Assembly (NCBI GenBank): GCA_025458085.1
Contig: JALOTC010000030.1
Span: 1 to 35,673, forward strand
DNA from: Cypionkella sp.
GTDB taxonomy: Bacteria; Pseudomonadota; Alphaproteobacteria; Rhodobacterales; Rhodobacteraceae
Reading direction: 5' to 3'
DNA length: 35,673 nucleotides
Shown: piece by piece, positions 16,338-24,017 of the stretch
Layout of the letters: the number at the start of each line of letters is the position of its first letter
Numbering within the stretch: position 1 is the stretch's first letter
Program-made: the position numbers and the translations under genes
Notes under the pieces: generated by a model
The model's input: only the letters and a program-made list of their open reading frames with translations
The model's database searches: none
Told to the model about the DNA's origin: nothing

Positions 16338-17350
16338 TCCTGCGCTTCCACCTCGCTGGGCTCTGCCTCATCGCCCCCGAATTCGGTCTGGACGATCCCG
16401 GCCTCATAGCCCTGTTCCTCCAGCCAGCGGCGAAAGGGGGCGGTATAGCCATGGGTGACAAAAACGCGGCTCGCGCCGGTTTCGCGAATGGCGGTGTTTA
16501 GCGCGGGCCAATCGGCATGGTCCGAGATGACAAAGCCCGTGCCATAGCCGCGCCTGCGGCGGATGCCGCGCAGCGCCATCCAGCCGCTGGCAAAAGCCTC
16601 GTCAGACGGGGCAAAGCGCCGTGCCCAAGGGGTGCCAAGCGCCGAAGGGGGCGCGATGACCAAAGCGCCGGGGTGGGATTTGGCATCTACGCCTGCGGTC
16701 ACGCGGATGGTGGGGGGGATCGCATAGCCCTGATCGCGCAGGATGCGGGTTGTCTCCTCCACCGCGCCATGGGTCAGGATCGGGCCAAGGGCGGGCAACA
16801 TCGACATCAGGCGCTGCGCCTTGCCCAAACCATAGGCGGCGAGGATGGAGGTCTTTCCCTCGGCCCGGTTAGCCGCCCACCATTCGGCGATCTGGTTGGC
16901 CACTTCTTGCTGCGGGGCCCAGCGAAACAGGGGCAGGCCAAAGGTGCACTCGCTGATGAAGGTATGGCATCGGATGGGCTCAAAGGGTTCGGACAGGCCA
17001 TCTGCCTCCAGCTTGTAATCGCCCGAAACCACCCAGACCTCGCCCTTATGTTCCAGCCGGATCTGCGCCGATCCCGGCACATGGCCTGCGGGGTGAAAGC
17101 TGACTTCCACATCGCCAATCCGCCGCGCCGTGCCATAGGCGATACCTTCGGCCCGGATTTCGCCCAGTCGGTGACGGATCACAGGCAGCGCCTGTTCGGT
17201 GGCAAGATATGCTCCATGCCCCCAACGCGCATGGTCCGAATGGCCATGGGTGACCAGCGCGCGTTCCACTGGGCGCCACGGGTCGATGAAGAAATCCCCC
17301 GCCGCGCAATAAAGCCCACGGTCGGTGAAAGAGAGGAGAGGGCCTGCCAT
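16334..17350 (-). CDS. Ligase-associated metallo-beta-lactamase-fold DNA exonuclease
   Basis: A 338-residue MBL-fold/beta-CASP-type nuclease of the kind encoded with ATP-dependent ligase and Lhr helicase in bacterial DNA-repair clusters. The metal-binding motif is H35-G-H37-S-D39-H40 in THGHSDHARWG, followed by HPAGHVPGS and SGDYKLEADGL, and near the C-terminus VISDHADW. The ATG at 17350 is preferred because the fold begins directly after it; the open frame upstream lacks family features. It ends in a 4-base overlap with the ligase gene. The usual DEXH helicase partner is not adjacent; pepF follows the ligase. Confidence 0.82.
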   Translation of the reverse strand: MAGPLLSFTDRGLYCAAGDFFIDPWRPVERALVTHGHSDHARWGHGAYLATEQALPVIRHRLGEIRAEGIAYGTARRIGDVEVSFHPAGHVPGSAQIRLEHKGEVWVVSGDYKLEADGLSEPFEPIRCHTFISECTFGLPLFRWAPQQEVANQIAEWWAANRAEGKTSILAAYGLGKAQRLMSMLPALGPILTHGAVEETTRILRDQGYAIPPTIRVTAGVDAKSHPGALVIAPPSALGTPWARRFAPSDEAFASGWMALRGIRRRRGYGTGFVISDHADWPALNTAIRETGASRVFVTHGYTAPFRRWLEEQGYEAGIVQTEFGGDEAEPSEVEAQE

Positions 17351-17505
17351 GCGCGAAGGGTAGCATGGGCGGCGGGGCGGGAAAGGGCTGTGATTGCCCA
17401 AAAAATGGGCGGATGCACCCGCATAGGGCGTATTTTTGGCCTTGGGGCTTTCATGGCGGGCAAGGCGCTGCTTAACTTCCCTCATCCAAGGGTGAGGGGG
17501 TAAAG

Positions 17506-18918
17506 GTGACCGCCTGTTTCAATGAAATGTTCGAGGGCGGCTCGGTGCGCCCGCCCTATGCGCGGTTGCAAGATTGGATGGCGGCTATGCCCGCCGAATT
17601 GCGCCAGATGAAACAGGCAGAGGCAGAGTCGCTGTTTCGCCGGATCGGGATCACTTTTGCTGTCTATGGCGAAGGGGGCGATCCGGATCGCCTCATCCCC
17701 TTTGACATGTTCCCCCGTGTCTTTTCCGCCGGTGAATGGGCGCGGTTGGAGCGAGGGATCAAGCAGCGGGCAAGGGCGCTGAACGCCTTTCTCGTCGATG
17801 TTTACGGGCGGGGCGAGATCTTGCGGGCGGGCCGCATTCCTTCGCGGCTGGTCTATCAGAACGAGGCTTATGAACAGGCAGTTGCCGGTTTCGTCCCGCC
17901 CCGCGGGGTCTATTCCCATATCGTGGGGATTGATCTGGTGCGCACCGGGCCAGAGGACTTCTTCGTGCTGGAGGATAATTGCCGCACACCGTCTGGGGTC
18001 AGCTATATGCTGGAAAACCGCGAAATCATGATGCGGATGTTCCCCGATCTGTTCCGCGAAAACCGGATCGAACCGGTGGACAGCTACCCCGAAAAACTGC
18101 GCCGCACGCTGGCGAGCGTCGCCCCCGCGAAGTGCGACCGGGAACCAACGGTGGTGATCCTGACGCCGGGGCATTTCAACAGCGCCTATTACGAACACAG
18201 TTTCCTGGCCGATCTGATGGGCGTGGAACTGGTCGAGGGGCAGGACTTGTTTGTCGAAGGCGAATTCGTCTTTATGCGCACGACCGAAGGGCCAAAGCGC
18301 GTGGATGTCATCTATCGCCGGATCGATGATGCCTTTATCGATCCGCTGTGTTTCCGCCCCGACTCCATGCTTGGCGTACCGGGCTTGATGGATGTCTATC
18401 GCTCTGGTGGGGTCAGTATTTGCTCTGCCCCCGGTGCGGGCGTGGCCGATGACAAGGCGGTCTATACCTTCGTTCCCGAAATGATCCGTTTCTACCTTGG
18501 CGAAGAGCCGATCTTGCAGAACGTCCCCACATGGCAATGCGGCAAGGCGGAGGATTTGAAATATGTCCTGTCGCATCTGCCGGAACTGGTGGTGAAGGAA
18601 GTCCATGGCTCGGGCGGCTATGGGATGCTGGTTGGCCCGAAATCGACCGTGGATCAGGTAGAGACGTTTCGCGCCAAAATACTGGCCAATCCGTCGAACT
18701 ATATCGCGCAGCCGACCTTGGCCCTGTCCACCACCCCGACGTTCGTGGCCGAAGGTGTCGCGCCGCGCCATGTGGACCTGCGTCCCTACTGCCTCGTGGG
18801 GGAGCGGATCGAGCTTGTTCCCGGTGGGTTGACGCGTGTGGCGCTGACCGAAGGGTCGCTGGTCGTGAACTCCTCCCAAGGGGGTGGGGTCAAGGACACT
18901 TGGGTTCTGGCGGAGTGA
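17506..18918 (+). CDS. Circularly permuted type 2 ATP-grasp protein (Anbu cluster)
   Basis: A 470-aa protein of the DUF404/DUF407 circularly permuted ATP-grasp family, predicted to form peptide-like bonds with ATP. Recognisable parts are FNEMFEGGSVRPPYA at the start, GIDLVRTGPEDFFVLEDNCRTPSGVSYM in the central region, LTPGHFNSAYYEHSFLA, and VVKEVHGSGGYGMLVGP plus LRPYCLVG in the nucleotide-binding part. It begins at a GTG at 17506. It is followed by alpha-E, transglutaminase and Anbu genes, the gene set described for Anbu loci. The substrate is unknown; a modified peptide tag or small peptide made by this set has been proposed in the literature. Confidence 0.85.
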   Translation: MTACFNEMFEGGSVRPPYARLQDWMAAMPAELRQMKQAEAESLFRRIGITFAVYGEGGDPDRLIPFDMFPRVFSAGEWARLERGIKQRARALNAFLVDVYGRGEILRAGRIPSRLVYQNEAYEQAVAGFVPPRGVYSHIVGIDLVRTGPEDFFVLEDNCRTPSGVSYMLENREIMMRMFPDLFRENRIEPVDSYPEKLRRTLASVAPAKCDREPTVVILTPGHFNSAYYEHSFLADLMGVELVEGQDLFVEGEFVFMRTTEGPKRVDVIYRRIDDAFIDPLCFRPDSMLGVPGLMDVYRSGGVSICSAPGAGVADDKAVYTFVPEMIRFYLGEEPILQNVPTWQCGKAEDLKYVLSHLPELVVKEVHGSGGYGMLVGPKSTVDQVETFRAKILANPSNYIAQPTLALSTTPTFVAEGVAPRHVDLRPYCLVGERIELVPGGLTRVALTEGSLVVNSSQGGGVKDTWVLAE

Positions 18919-18924
18919 CGGGCG

Positions 18925-19875
18925 ATGCTATCAAGAACCGCTGACAACCTGTTCTGGATCGCCCGCTATATCGAACGGGCGGAAACGGCCGCGCGTCTGT
19001 TGGAGGTGGGCGCGCGGATGGCGCTGATCCCCTCGGCCGCGGGATATCGCAACGAATGGGACTCGCTTCTGTCCGCTTCGGGTACGGCGGATGGTTTTGC
19101 GCGCAAATATGGCGATCCGGTCCAGCGCAATCTGGAAAGTTGGTTGTTTTTCGATCGCGACAACCCTTCCTCTGTGGCCAGTTGCATTACCGCCGCGCGG
19201 GAAAATGGCCGGATCGTGCGCACTGCGCTGACGACACAGGCGTGGGATGCGCTCAACACCGCCTTTCAGGAATTGCGCACGCTGGAACGCCAGCCGCGCA
19301 GTGCGTTGGAACTTTCGCGGCTGACGGAATGGACGATGCGCCACGCAGCCCTTGTGCGCGGCACGATCGACGCCACCCTTTTGCGCAATGACGGGTGGGA
19401 TTTCCTGAACCTCGGCTTTTATCTCGAACGGGCCGATAACACCGCGCGTCTGATGGACGTGAAATACTACGTCCTGCTGCCCAAAGTGGAATTTGTGGGT
19501 TCCGGCCTTGATAACTTTCAATGGACTACGCTTTTGCGTGCCATGTCGGCGCATCGGGCCTTTCACTGGGCCTATGGGGGTGAGGTGACGGCGGGCAAGA
19601 TCGCGCATTTCCTGATCTTGAACACGCAATGCCCTCGGAGCCTCATCACTTGCGCCGAAGGAATGATGACCCATCTGGAGCGTCTCGCCCGCGGCTATCA
19701 CCGTCGCACAGCCGCCCAGGAAGCGGCGCGCAACCTTCTGTCCAAGCTCGCGGAACTGCGGGTCGAAGATATTTTTGACGAAGGTCTGCACGAATTCCTG
19801 ACCCGCTTTATCCGTGAGGTGGGGGAATTGGGGGCGGTGGTGCATGACAGCTATTTGCACGGGGATGTGCGCTGA
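18925..19875 (+). CDS. Alpha-E domain protein (DUF403)
   Basis: A 316-aa, almost wholly helical protein of the alpha-E family, the standard partner of circularly permuted ATP-grasp enzymes. Family features are the opening LSRTADNLFWIARYIERAE, NLGFYLERADNTARLMDVKYY near the middle, and the repeated short helices to the end. It starts 6 bases after the ATP-grasp gene, and its stop shares one base with the transglutaminase start (TGATG), so the three are translationally linked. The molecular role is not established; it is thought to cooperate with the ATP-grasp protein. Confidence 0.86.
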   Translation: MLSRTADNLFWIARYIERAETAARLLEVGARMALIPSAAGYRNEWDSLLSASGTADGFARKYGDPVQRNLESWLFFDRDNPSSVASCITAARENGRIVRTALTTQAWDALNTAFQELRTLERQPRSALELSRLTEWTMRHAALVRGTIDATLLRNDGWDFLNLGFYLERADNTARLMDVKYYVLLPKVEFVGSGLDNFQWTTLLRAMSAHRAFHWAYGGEVTAGKIAHFLILNTQCPRSLITCAEGMMTHLERLARGYHRRTAAQEAARNLLSKLAELRVEDIFDEGLHEFLTRFIREVGELGAVVHDSYLHGDVR

Positions 19876-20681
19876 TGCTTCTAAAAGTGGATCATGTGAC
19901 GCGCTATGCCTATGACCAGCCCGTGCGCGGGGTGGTGCAAAGCCACCGGCTCACCCCGGCAGTCTGCGAAGGGCAGAGAGTGCTGAGTTGGACCGTCACG
20001 GTCAGCGATGGCCAGATGGGCGGTGGCTTTCGCGATGGCGCGGGCGATTGGGTGCAGGCATGGACCGTGCTGGGCCCCGTAAGCGACATTACCGTGCGGG
20101 TCGAAGGGGTGGTGGAAACCGCAGATACCGCAGGCGTCCTGCGGGGGCATCGCGAAACCATCCCACCTGCGGTTTACTTGCGGGATACCCCGGCGACCGA
20201 GGCGGATGTCGCCTTGGCACAGCTTTGCGCAGGGGTTGATGTGGCGACTGATGCGCTGGCGGCTGCCCATGAACTGTCGCGCCGGATCAGCGAGGCTATA
20301 GCCTATCGTCCCGGCGTGACCCATGCCCATACCACTGCGGCTGAGGCGTTGGCGCTTGGCGAAGGCGTCTGTCAGGATCATGCCCATGCCATGATTGGCG
20401 CGGCACGTCACCTCGGCCTGCCCGCGCGCTATGTCTCGGGCTATCTGCATGCTTCTGCCGATGGTGTCCCGCACGAGGCCGCCCATGCCTGGGCAGAGGT
20501 GTTTCTGCCTGCGCTCGGCTGGGTGGGCTTTGACCCCTCCAACCGCTGCTGTCCGAATGATGGCTATGTGCGTCTTGGCTCGGGCCTTGATGCGCGTGAT
20601 GCAGCACCCATACGGGGGATCGCGCGGGGGCCGGGGCAGGAACGGTTGGATGTGACGGTTGCCGTGCAGATGCAGCAGTGA
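19875..20681 (+). CDS. Transglutaminase-like cysteine protease (Anbu cluster)
   Basis: A 268-aa protein with an N-terminal beta domain (MLLKVDHVTRYAYDQPV, typical of these proteins) and a transglutaminase-like catalytic core. The triad is visible as C166 in GEGVCQDHAH, H204 in EAAHAWAEVF and D220 in WVGFDPSN. In Anbu-type loci such enzymes are thought to act as peptidases or amidotransferases on the ATP-grasp product (inference from conserved context). There is no signal peptide. Its start overlaps the alpha-E stop. Confidence 0.87.
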   Translation: MLLKVDHVTRYAYDQPVRGVVQSHRLTPAVCEGQRVLSWTVTVSDGQMGGGFRDGAGDWVQAWTVLGPVSDITVRVEGVVETADTAGVLRGHRETIPPAVYLRDTPATEADVALAQLCAGVDVATDALAAAHELSRRISEAIAYRPGVTHAHTTAAEALALGEGVCQDHAHAMIGAARHLGLPARYVSGYLHASADGVPHEAAHAWAEVFLPALGWVGFDPSNRCCPNDGYVRLGSGLDARDAAPIRGIARGPGQERLDVTVAVQMQQ

Positions 20682-20753
20682 TCGTCGTTCTGTGGCGAAA
20701 TTCCATGATTTTGCCCCGGATCTGACACATCCCGAGAAGACGGTGCAGCATGG

Positions 20754-21290
20754 ATGTTCCTGTTCGGGGTGACGCCGATGCCTTTGCGCTATGATTTCGA
20801 CATTCTGGACCTGTCCGGGCGGACGGGCGCTGTTGATGCAGGGCTCAGTGCTTTTCTGCGCCGCGCCGGTCTTGCGGGGGATGAAACGGCGCATCGCGTG
20901 GCGCTATTCCGCGATACTGCCACGGCTGAGGCGTTGCATCACGCGCCAGAAGCGCTGCGCGACTGGATGCTGGCTGCGGGGTTCGGCTTGACCACGCAGG
21001 ACTCCGGCCTTCCGTCAGATCGCTATCGCTCCGAAGACGAAGACCTGCGGATCGAAATCATCGCACGTTTGGCGCAAACGGCGGCAGATTTTCCCTTGCC
21101 CGCCGATCCGGAAGACGAAGGACAGTTCCGCTTGGCCGATTTCCTGCAGTATCTTGAACGGGCAAGACCCATGCCCCTCGCTTTGGGCGAAGGTGTGGCA
21201 CAACCGCGCCCTGTTGGGCTCCGCCTGCCGATGATTGGGCAACGCCTGCTGCGCGGTCTGCCGAGACTTGCCCAATTGCGACGCGCCTAA
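20754..21290 (+). CDS. Unrecognised acidic protein between transglutaminase and Anbu
   Basis: A 178-residue open frame with codon use like its neighbours. I do not recognise a family. It opens with a short hydrophobic stretch (MFLFGVTPMPLRYDFDILDL); the start could be the ATG at 20754 or the one at 20778. The middle is acidic (SEDEDLRIEIIARL, PADPEDEGQFRLADFLQYL), and the last 25 residues are basic and hydrophobic (LRLPMIGQRLLRGLPRLAQL), possibly an amphipathic helix. No signal peptide, metal site or catalytic motif is evident. It begins 72 bases after the transglutaminase and is followed by a terminator-like hairpin before Anbu. It may be a cluster-specific partner or an unrelated gene. Confidence 0.6.
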   Translation: MFLFGVTPMPLRYDFDILDLSGRTGAVDAGLSAFLRRAGLAGDETAHRVALFRDTATAEALHHAPEALRDWMLAAGFGLTTQDSGLPSDRYRSEDEDLRIEIIARLAQTAADFPLPADPEDEGQFRLADFLQYLERARPMPLALGEGVAQPRPVGLRLPMIGQRLLRGLPRLAQLRRA

Positions 21291-21310
21291 AGCACCTTCG
21301 GCGCTTTTTC
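21291..21310 (+). terminator. Terminator-like hairpin before the Anbu gene
   Basis: AGCACC-TTC-GGCGCT followed by TTTTTC forms a short stem with one mismatch around a C(TTCG)G-type stable loop, starting directly after the stop of the unrecognised gene. It could separate that gene from the Anbu protease gene, which has 112 bases upstream of its start. Confidence 0.4.
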
Positions 21311-21402
21311 GGGCAAAAGCCCCGTTCTTTGGCATGAGTACCCTTTCAAAGCCTGCGCAGGCCCGCTAGCACTTGAGGCGCAGGATGGTGTGGGGATGGA
21401 AC

Positions 21403-22125
21403 ATGACCTATTGCGTGGGGCTTTTGCTGAACGACGGCATGGTGCTTTTGTCAGACACGCGCACCAATGCCGGGCTGGATAATATCGCCACCTATCGCAA
21501 GATGTTCCATTTCGAAGAGCCGGGCGAAAAGGTCGTGACCATCATGACCGCAGGCAGCCTTTCCGTGACCCAGACCACAATCGCGCGTCTGCGCGAGGCG
21601 ATGGAAGATCACGATGCCACGCCCGAAACCTCGATCCTTCTCGCCCCGACGATGCTGAAAGTTGCGCAGATTGTCGGGAATACTTTGGCGCAGGTCCGGC
21701 GCGAGATTGATGAAAAACTGTCGATGTCCCAAGGGGCCAGTGCCACGATGATCGTCGCCGGTCAGCGCAAGGGTGGGGCGATGCGGATGTTCCTGATCTA
21801 TCCCGAAGGCAATTTCATCGAGGCAACCGAAGATACACCTTTCCTTCAGATCGGCGAACACAAATACGGCAAACCGATCCTTGACCGCGTGGTGAAGCCC
21901 ACGACCAGCCTCGCCGACGCGCAAAAGGCTGTGCTTCTATCGATGGACTCGACGTTGCGGTCGAACCTGTCGGTCGGGATGCCGCTGGACCTCTGCGTCA
22001 TTCGCCGCGATGAATGCGCTGTAGGTATGACGCGGCGGATCGAGGCCGGGGATGAGGCTTTTCGCGCGATGAGCGAGGCTTGGTCCGCCGCCCTGCGCGA
22101 CGGCTTTGCTCGTATCACGGTGTGA
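21403..22125 (+). CDS. Anbu-type proteasome-like protease
   Basis: N-terminal-nucleophile hydrolase of the Anbu family, ancestral-looking relatives of proteasome beta subunits and HslV. I use the ATG at 21403, with GGGGATGGA just upstream, because it puts Thr directly after Met: MTYCVGLLLNDGMVLLSDTR. After Met removal the expected triad would be Thr1, Asp17 (in LLSDTRTN) and Lys32 (in TYRKMF). No propeptide is present, as expected for Anbu. The 240-aa length is typical. It closes the ATP-grasp/alpha-E/transglutaminase cluster and overlaps the convergent hydrolase gene by 11 bases. The natural substrate is unknown. Confidence 0.86.
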   Translation: MTYCVGLLLNDGMVLLSDTRTNAGLDNIATYRKMFHFEEPGEKVVTIMTAGSLSVTQTTIARLREAMEDHDATPETSILLAPTMLKVAQIVGNTLAQVRREIDEKLSMSQGASATMIVAGQRKGGAMRMFLIYPEGNFIEATEDTPFLQIGEHKYGKPILDRVVKPTTSLADAQKAVLLSMDSTLRSNLSVGMPLDLCVIRRDECAVGMTRRIEAGDEAFRAMSEAWSAALRDGFARITV

Positions 22126-23089
22126 CGCCGCCCTCCGTCCATCCTCCCGCCGAATCGAATAGCGCCGCCGCCCGGTCGTAAAACGGGATACGGTGGATGG
22201 GCGCCTCCATCAGCACCTCATGCTCGGCCCCGGCGTAAAGATCGAGCCGCCCTTCGGGCCAGCGCGCCATGCGCAGATGGATGGGCGCGGTATCGACGAC
22301 CTTTTCCCCGGTACCAAGCGCGGTTATGCAGGGCAGCCGGGGCGAGGGCAGGGGGGCCAGTGCCAGACATTCGGTGAGTGCTGCATTCACCCATTCCAGC
22401 GATGGCCCGCCAAGCCCGAGCTCTGGGTGCCGGGCGACATGCCGTTCCATATAGCGCCACATGTCGGGGTCGGTCGTCAGCACATTGCCGCCAAAGCCCG
22501 CTTCCAGCACATAGGTCCCGGACGAGGTGCCGGGGGCAAAGCGGTGGCCTTGCCCGATCAGTGCCGAAAGCTGGGCAAACGGGCGGGCGAGAGGGCGCAT
22601 CCATGCGGCCATGGTGATCCCCCACATCGGCGCGGAAAAGACGACCGAGCGCACCGCCAGCCCATGGAGCAGCGCCCGCAAGCCGATGCAGCCCCCCATA
22701 GAATGGGCCATCAGGTGAAAGGGCCGGGGCAGGCCGAGCCGGTCGGCCAAGGCCAGCACAGCGCGGATATCCTGTTGATATTCATCAAAGTGGCGGACAT
22801 GGCCCACCGCCCGGTCGGGCAGGGCGCGGTCAGCCAAGCCTTGACCGCGCCAATCCAGCGTCACCGTCGCATAGCCGCGCGCCGCCAGATCGGTGGCGGC
22901 GCGTCCGTATTTTTCAACATATTCCGTCCTGCCCGGAAGCAGAAGAACCGTGCCCTTCGCCCCAACCGGCCAAACGCCCGCACGGATGCGCAAGCCGTCC
23001 TCGCAGGTCAGCCAGAACGCCTCGCCTCCCTCTGGGCCTTCGGCCAGATCGGCAAAAAGCGGGGCGGTGACAAGCGCGCCTTGGGTCAT
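22115..23089 (-). CDS. Alpha/beta-hydrolase, lysophospholipase-like
   Basis: A 324-aa hydrolase of the lysophospholipase/monoacylglycerol-lipase type. The nucleophile elbow is AHSMGG (Ser in the H-S-M-G-G pattern), preceded by the oxyanion segment LLLPGRTEYVEKY and GYATVTLDWRGQG. The probable acid and base lie in TALGTGEKVVDTAP and YAGAEHEVLME. There is no signal peptide. Its start overlaps the SCP2 gene stop by 4 bases (ATGA), so the two form an operon, and its 3' end overlaps the Anbu gene. The substrate is not predictable beyond lipid esters. Confidence 0.82.
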   Translation of the reverse strand: MTQGALVTAPLFADLAEGPEGGEAFWLTCEDGLRIRAGVWPVGAKGTVLLLPGRTEYVEKYGRAATDLAARGYATVTLDWRGQGLADRALPDRAVGHVRHFDEYQQDIRAVLALADRLGLPRPFHLMAHSMGGCIGLRALLHGLAVRSVVFSAPMWGITMAAWMRPLARPFAQLSALIGQGHRFAPGTSSGTYVLEAGFGGNVLTTDPDMWRYMERHVARHPELGLGGPSLEWVNAALTECLALAPLPSPRLPCITALGTGEKVVDTAPIHLRMARWPEGRLDLYAGAEHEVLMEAPIHRIPFYDRAAALFDSAGGWTEGGVTP

Positions 23090-23373
23090 GCGAGCGACGC
23101 GGCCAGCTTCATCGCCGCCGCCATGCTGCCGTCAATGGTCAGCCTTTTGCTGAGAAAGGCGTTCATCGGGTTCAGATCGCCTTCAAGGATGCGCTGAAAG
23201 ACCTCTGCCGTGGCCCGCAGCGTGACCTCTGCCGGGTCGTCGCCCGCGCGCAGGCCCGCGCGGTCCAGCATGATCGCGCCTTCGCCTTCGATCACGAATT
23301 TTACCGTGCCGTCATAGCCTTGCGGGAACTTCGACGAAAGCCGCCGCACCGCTTCTTGGACCAATGCACTCAT
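23086..23373 (-). CDS. SCP2 sterol-carrier-domain protein
   Basis: A 95-aa single-domain SCP2-family protein: GTVKFVIEGEGAIMLDRAGL, then DPAEVTLRATAEVFQRILEGDLNPMNAFLSKRLTIDG and a final helix. The NAFLSKRLTIDGSM stretch is the family's most conserved part. SCP2 domains bind lipids or acyl chains in a hydrophobic tunnel. Coupling to a lysophospholipase-like hydrolase through a 4-base overlap suggests lipid handling (inference). Confidence 0.83.
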   Translation of the reverse strand: MSALVQEAVRRLSSKFPQGYDGTVKFVIEGEGAIMLDRAGLRAGDDPAEVTLRATAEVFQRILEGDLNPMNAFLSKRLTIDGSMAAAMKLAASLA

Positions 23374-23444
23374 CGCTTGCTCTCTCTCCTGATCGTGACG
23401 GTCGGCCTATGGTTTTCTGACGCCGTTGCTCTATCATCGCAACC

Positions 23445-24005
23445 ATGAAACGTGCGCGGCACTCCTTTCGGCGGATGATCGCGGTCTCGCTTGTCGGGGC
23501 CATTCTGGCTACTGCGGCAAAGGCGGAGGATGCGGCGGTGACCGATCTTCTGGAACGCCTGAAGACTGCCGAGCCGGGGGCTGCAGGCCGGATCGAGCGA
23601 GAAATTTGGACAGCTTGGTCCAAATCCGGATCTGCCGCGATGGACTTGCTGTTGCAGCGTGGGCGCGATGCGATGGAAGCGGGCCGCACCGATGAGGCGA
23701 TTGAGCATTTCACGGCGTTGATCGATCATGCCCCCGATTTCGCCGAAGGCTGGAATGCGCGGGCAACGGCCTATTTCACGGCCGGTGCCTATGGCCCCGC
23801 CGTGGCCGATATCGCGCAGACTCTGACCTTGAACCCCCAGCATTTCGGCGCACTCGCCGGGCTTGGTGCGATTTTGGAAGGGACAGGGCAAAAGGCCCGT
23901 GCGCTCGAGGTGTATCGCGCGGCCTTGGCTATACATCCCCATCTTGCGGGGGTATCAGAGGCAATAGGGCGACTGGAACGCGACGTCGCGGGAACCGACC
24001 TCTAA
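23445..24005 (+). CDS. Exported tetratricopeptide-repeat protein
   Basis: A 186-aa protein with an N-terminal signal peptide (MKRARHSFRRMIAVSLVGAI, ending near ATAAKA before EDAAV) and TPR-type helical pairs at about residues 70-170, for example GRTDEAIEHFTALIDHAPDFAEGWNARATAYF-like spacing and QKARALEVYRAALAIHP. It is probably periplasmic. TPRs mediate protein contacts, and no catalytic function is seen. It is 12 bases upstream of the helicase gene and divergent from the SCP2 gene across a 71-base gap. Confidence 0.8.
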   Translation: MKRARHSFRRMIAVSLVGAILATAAKAEDAAVTDLLERLKTAEPGAAGRIEREIWTAWSKSGSAAMDLLLQRGRDAMEAGRTDEAIEHFTALIDHAPDFAEGWNARATAYFTAGAYGPAVADIAQTLTLNPQHFGALAGLGAILEGTGQKARALEVYRAALAIHPHLAGVSEAIGRLERDVAGTDL

Positions 24006-24017
24006 GGCAGTTGGCAG

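Noticed and set aside
17482-18879. 465-codon minus-strand frame opposite the ATP-grasp gene
   Set aside because: It mirrors a clearly conserved plus-strand gene and has no family-like segments of its own.
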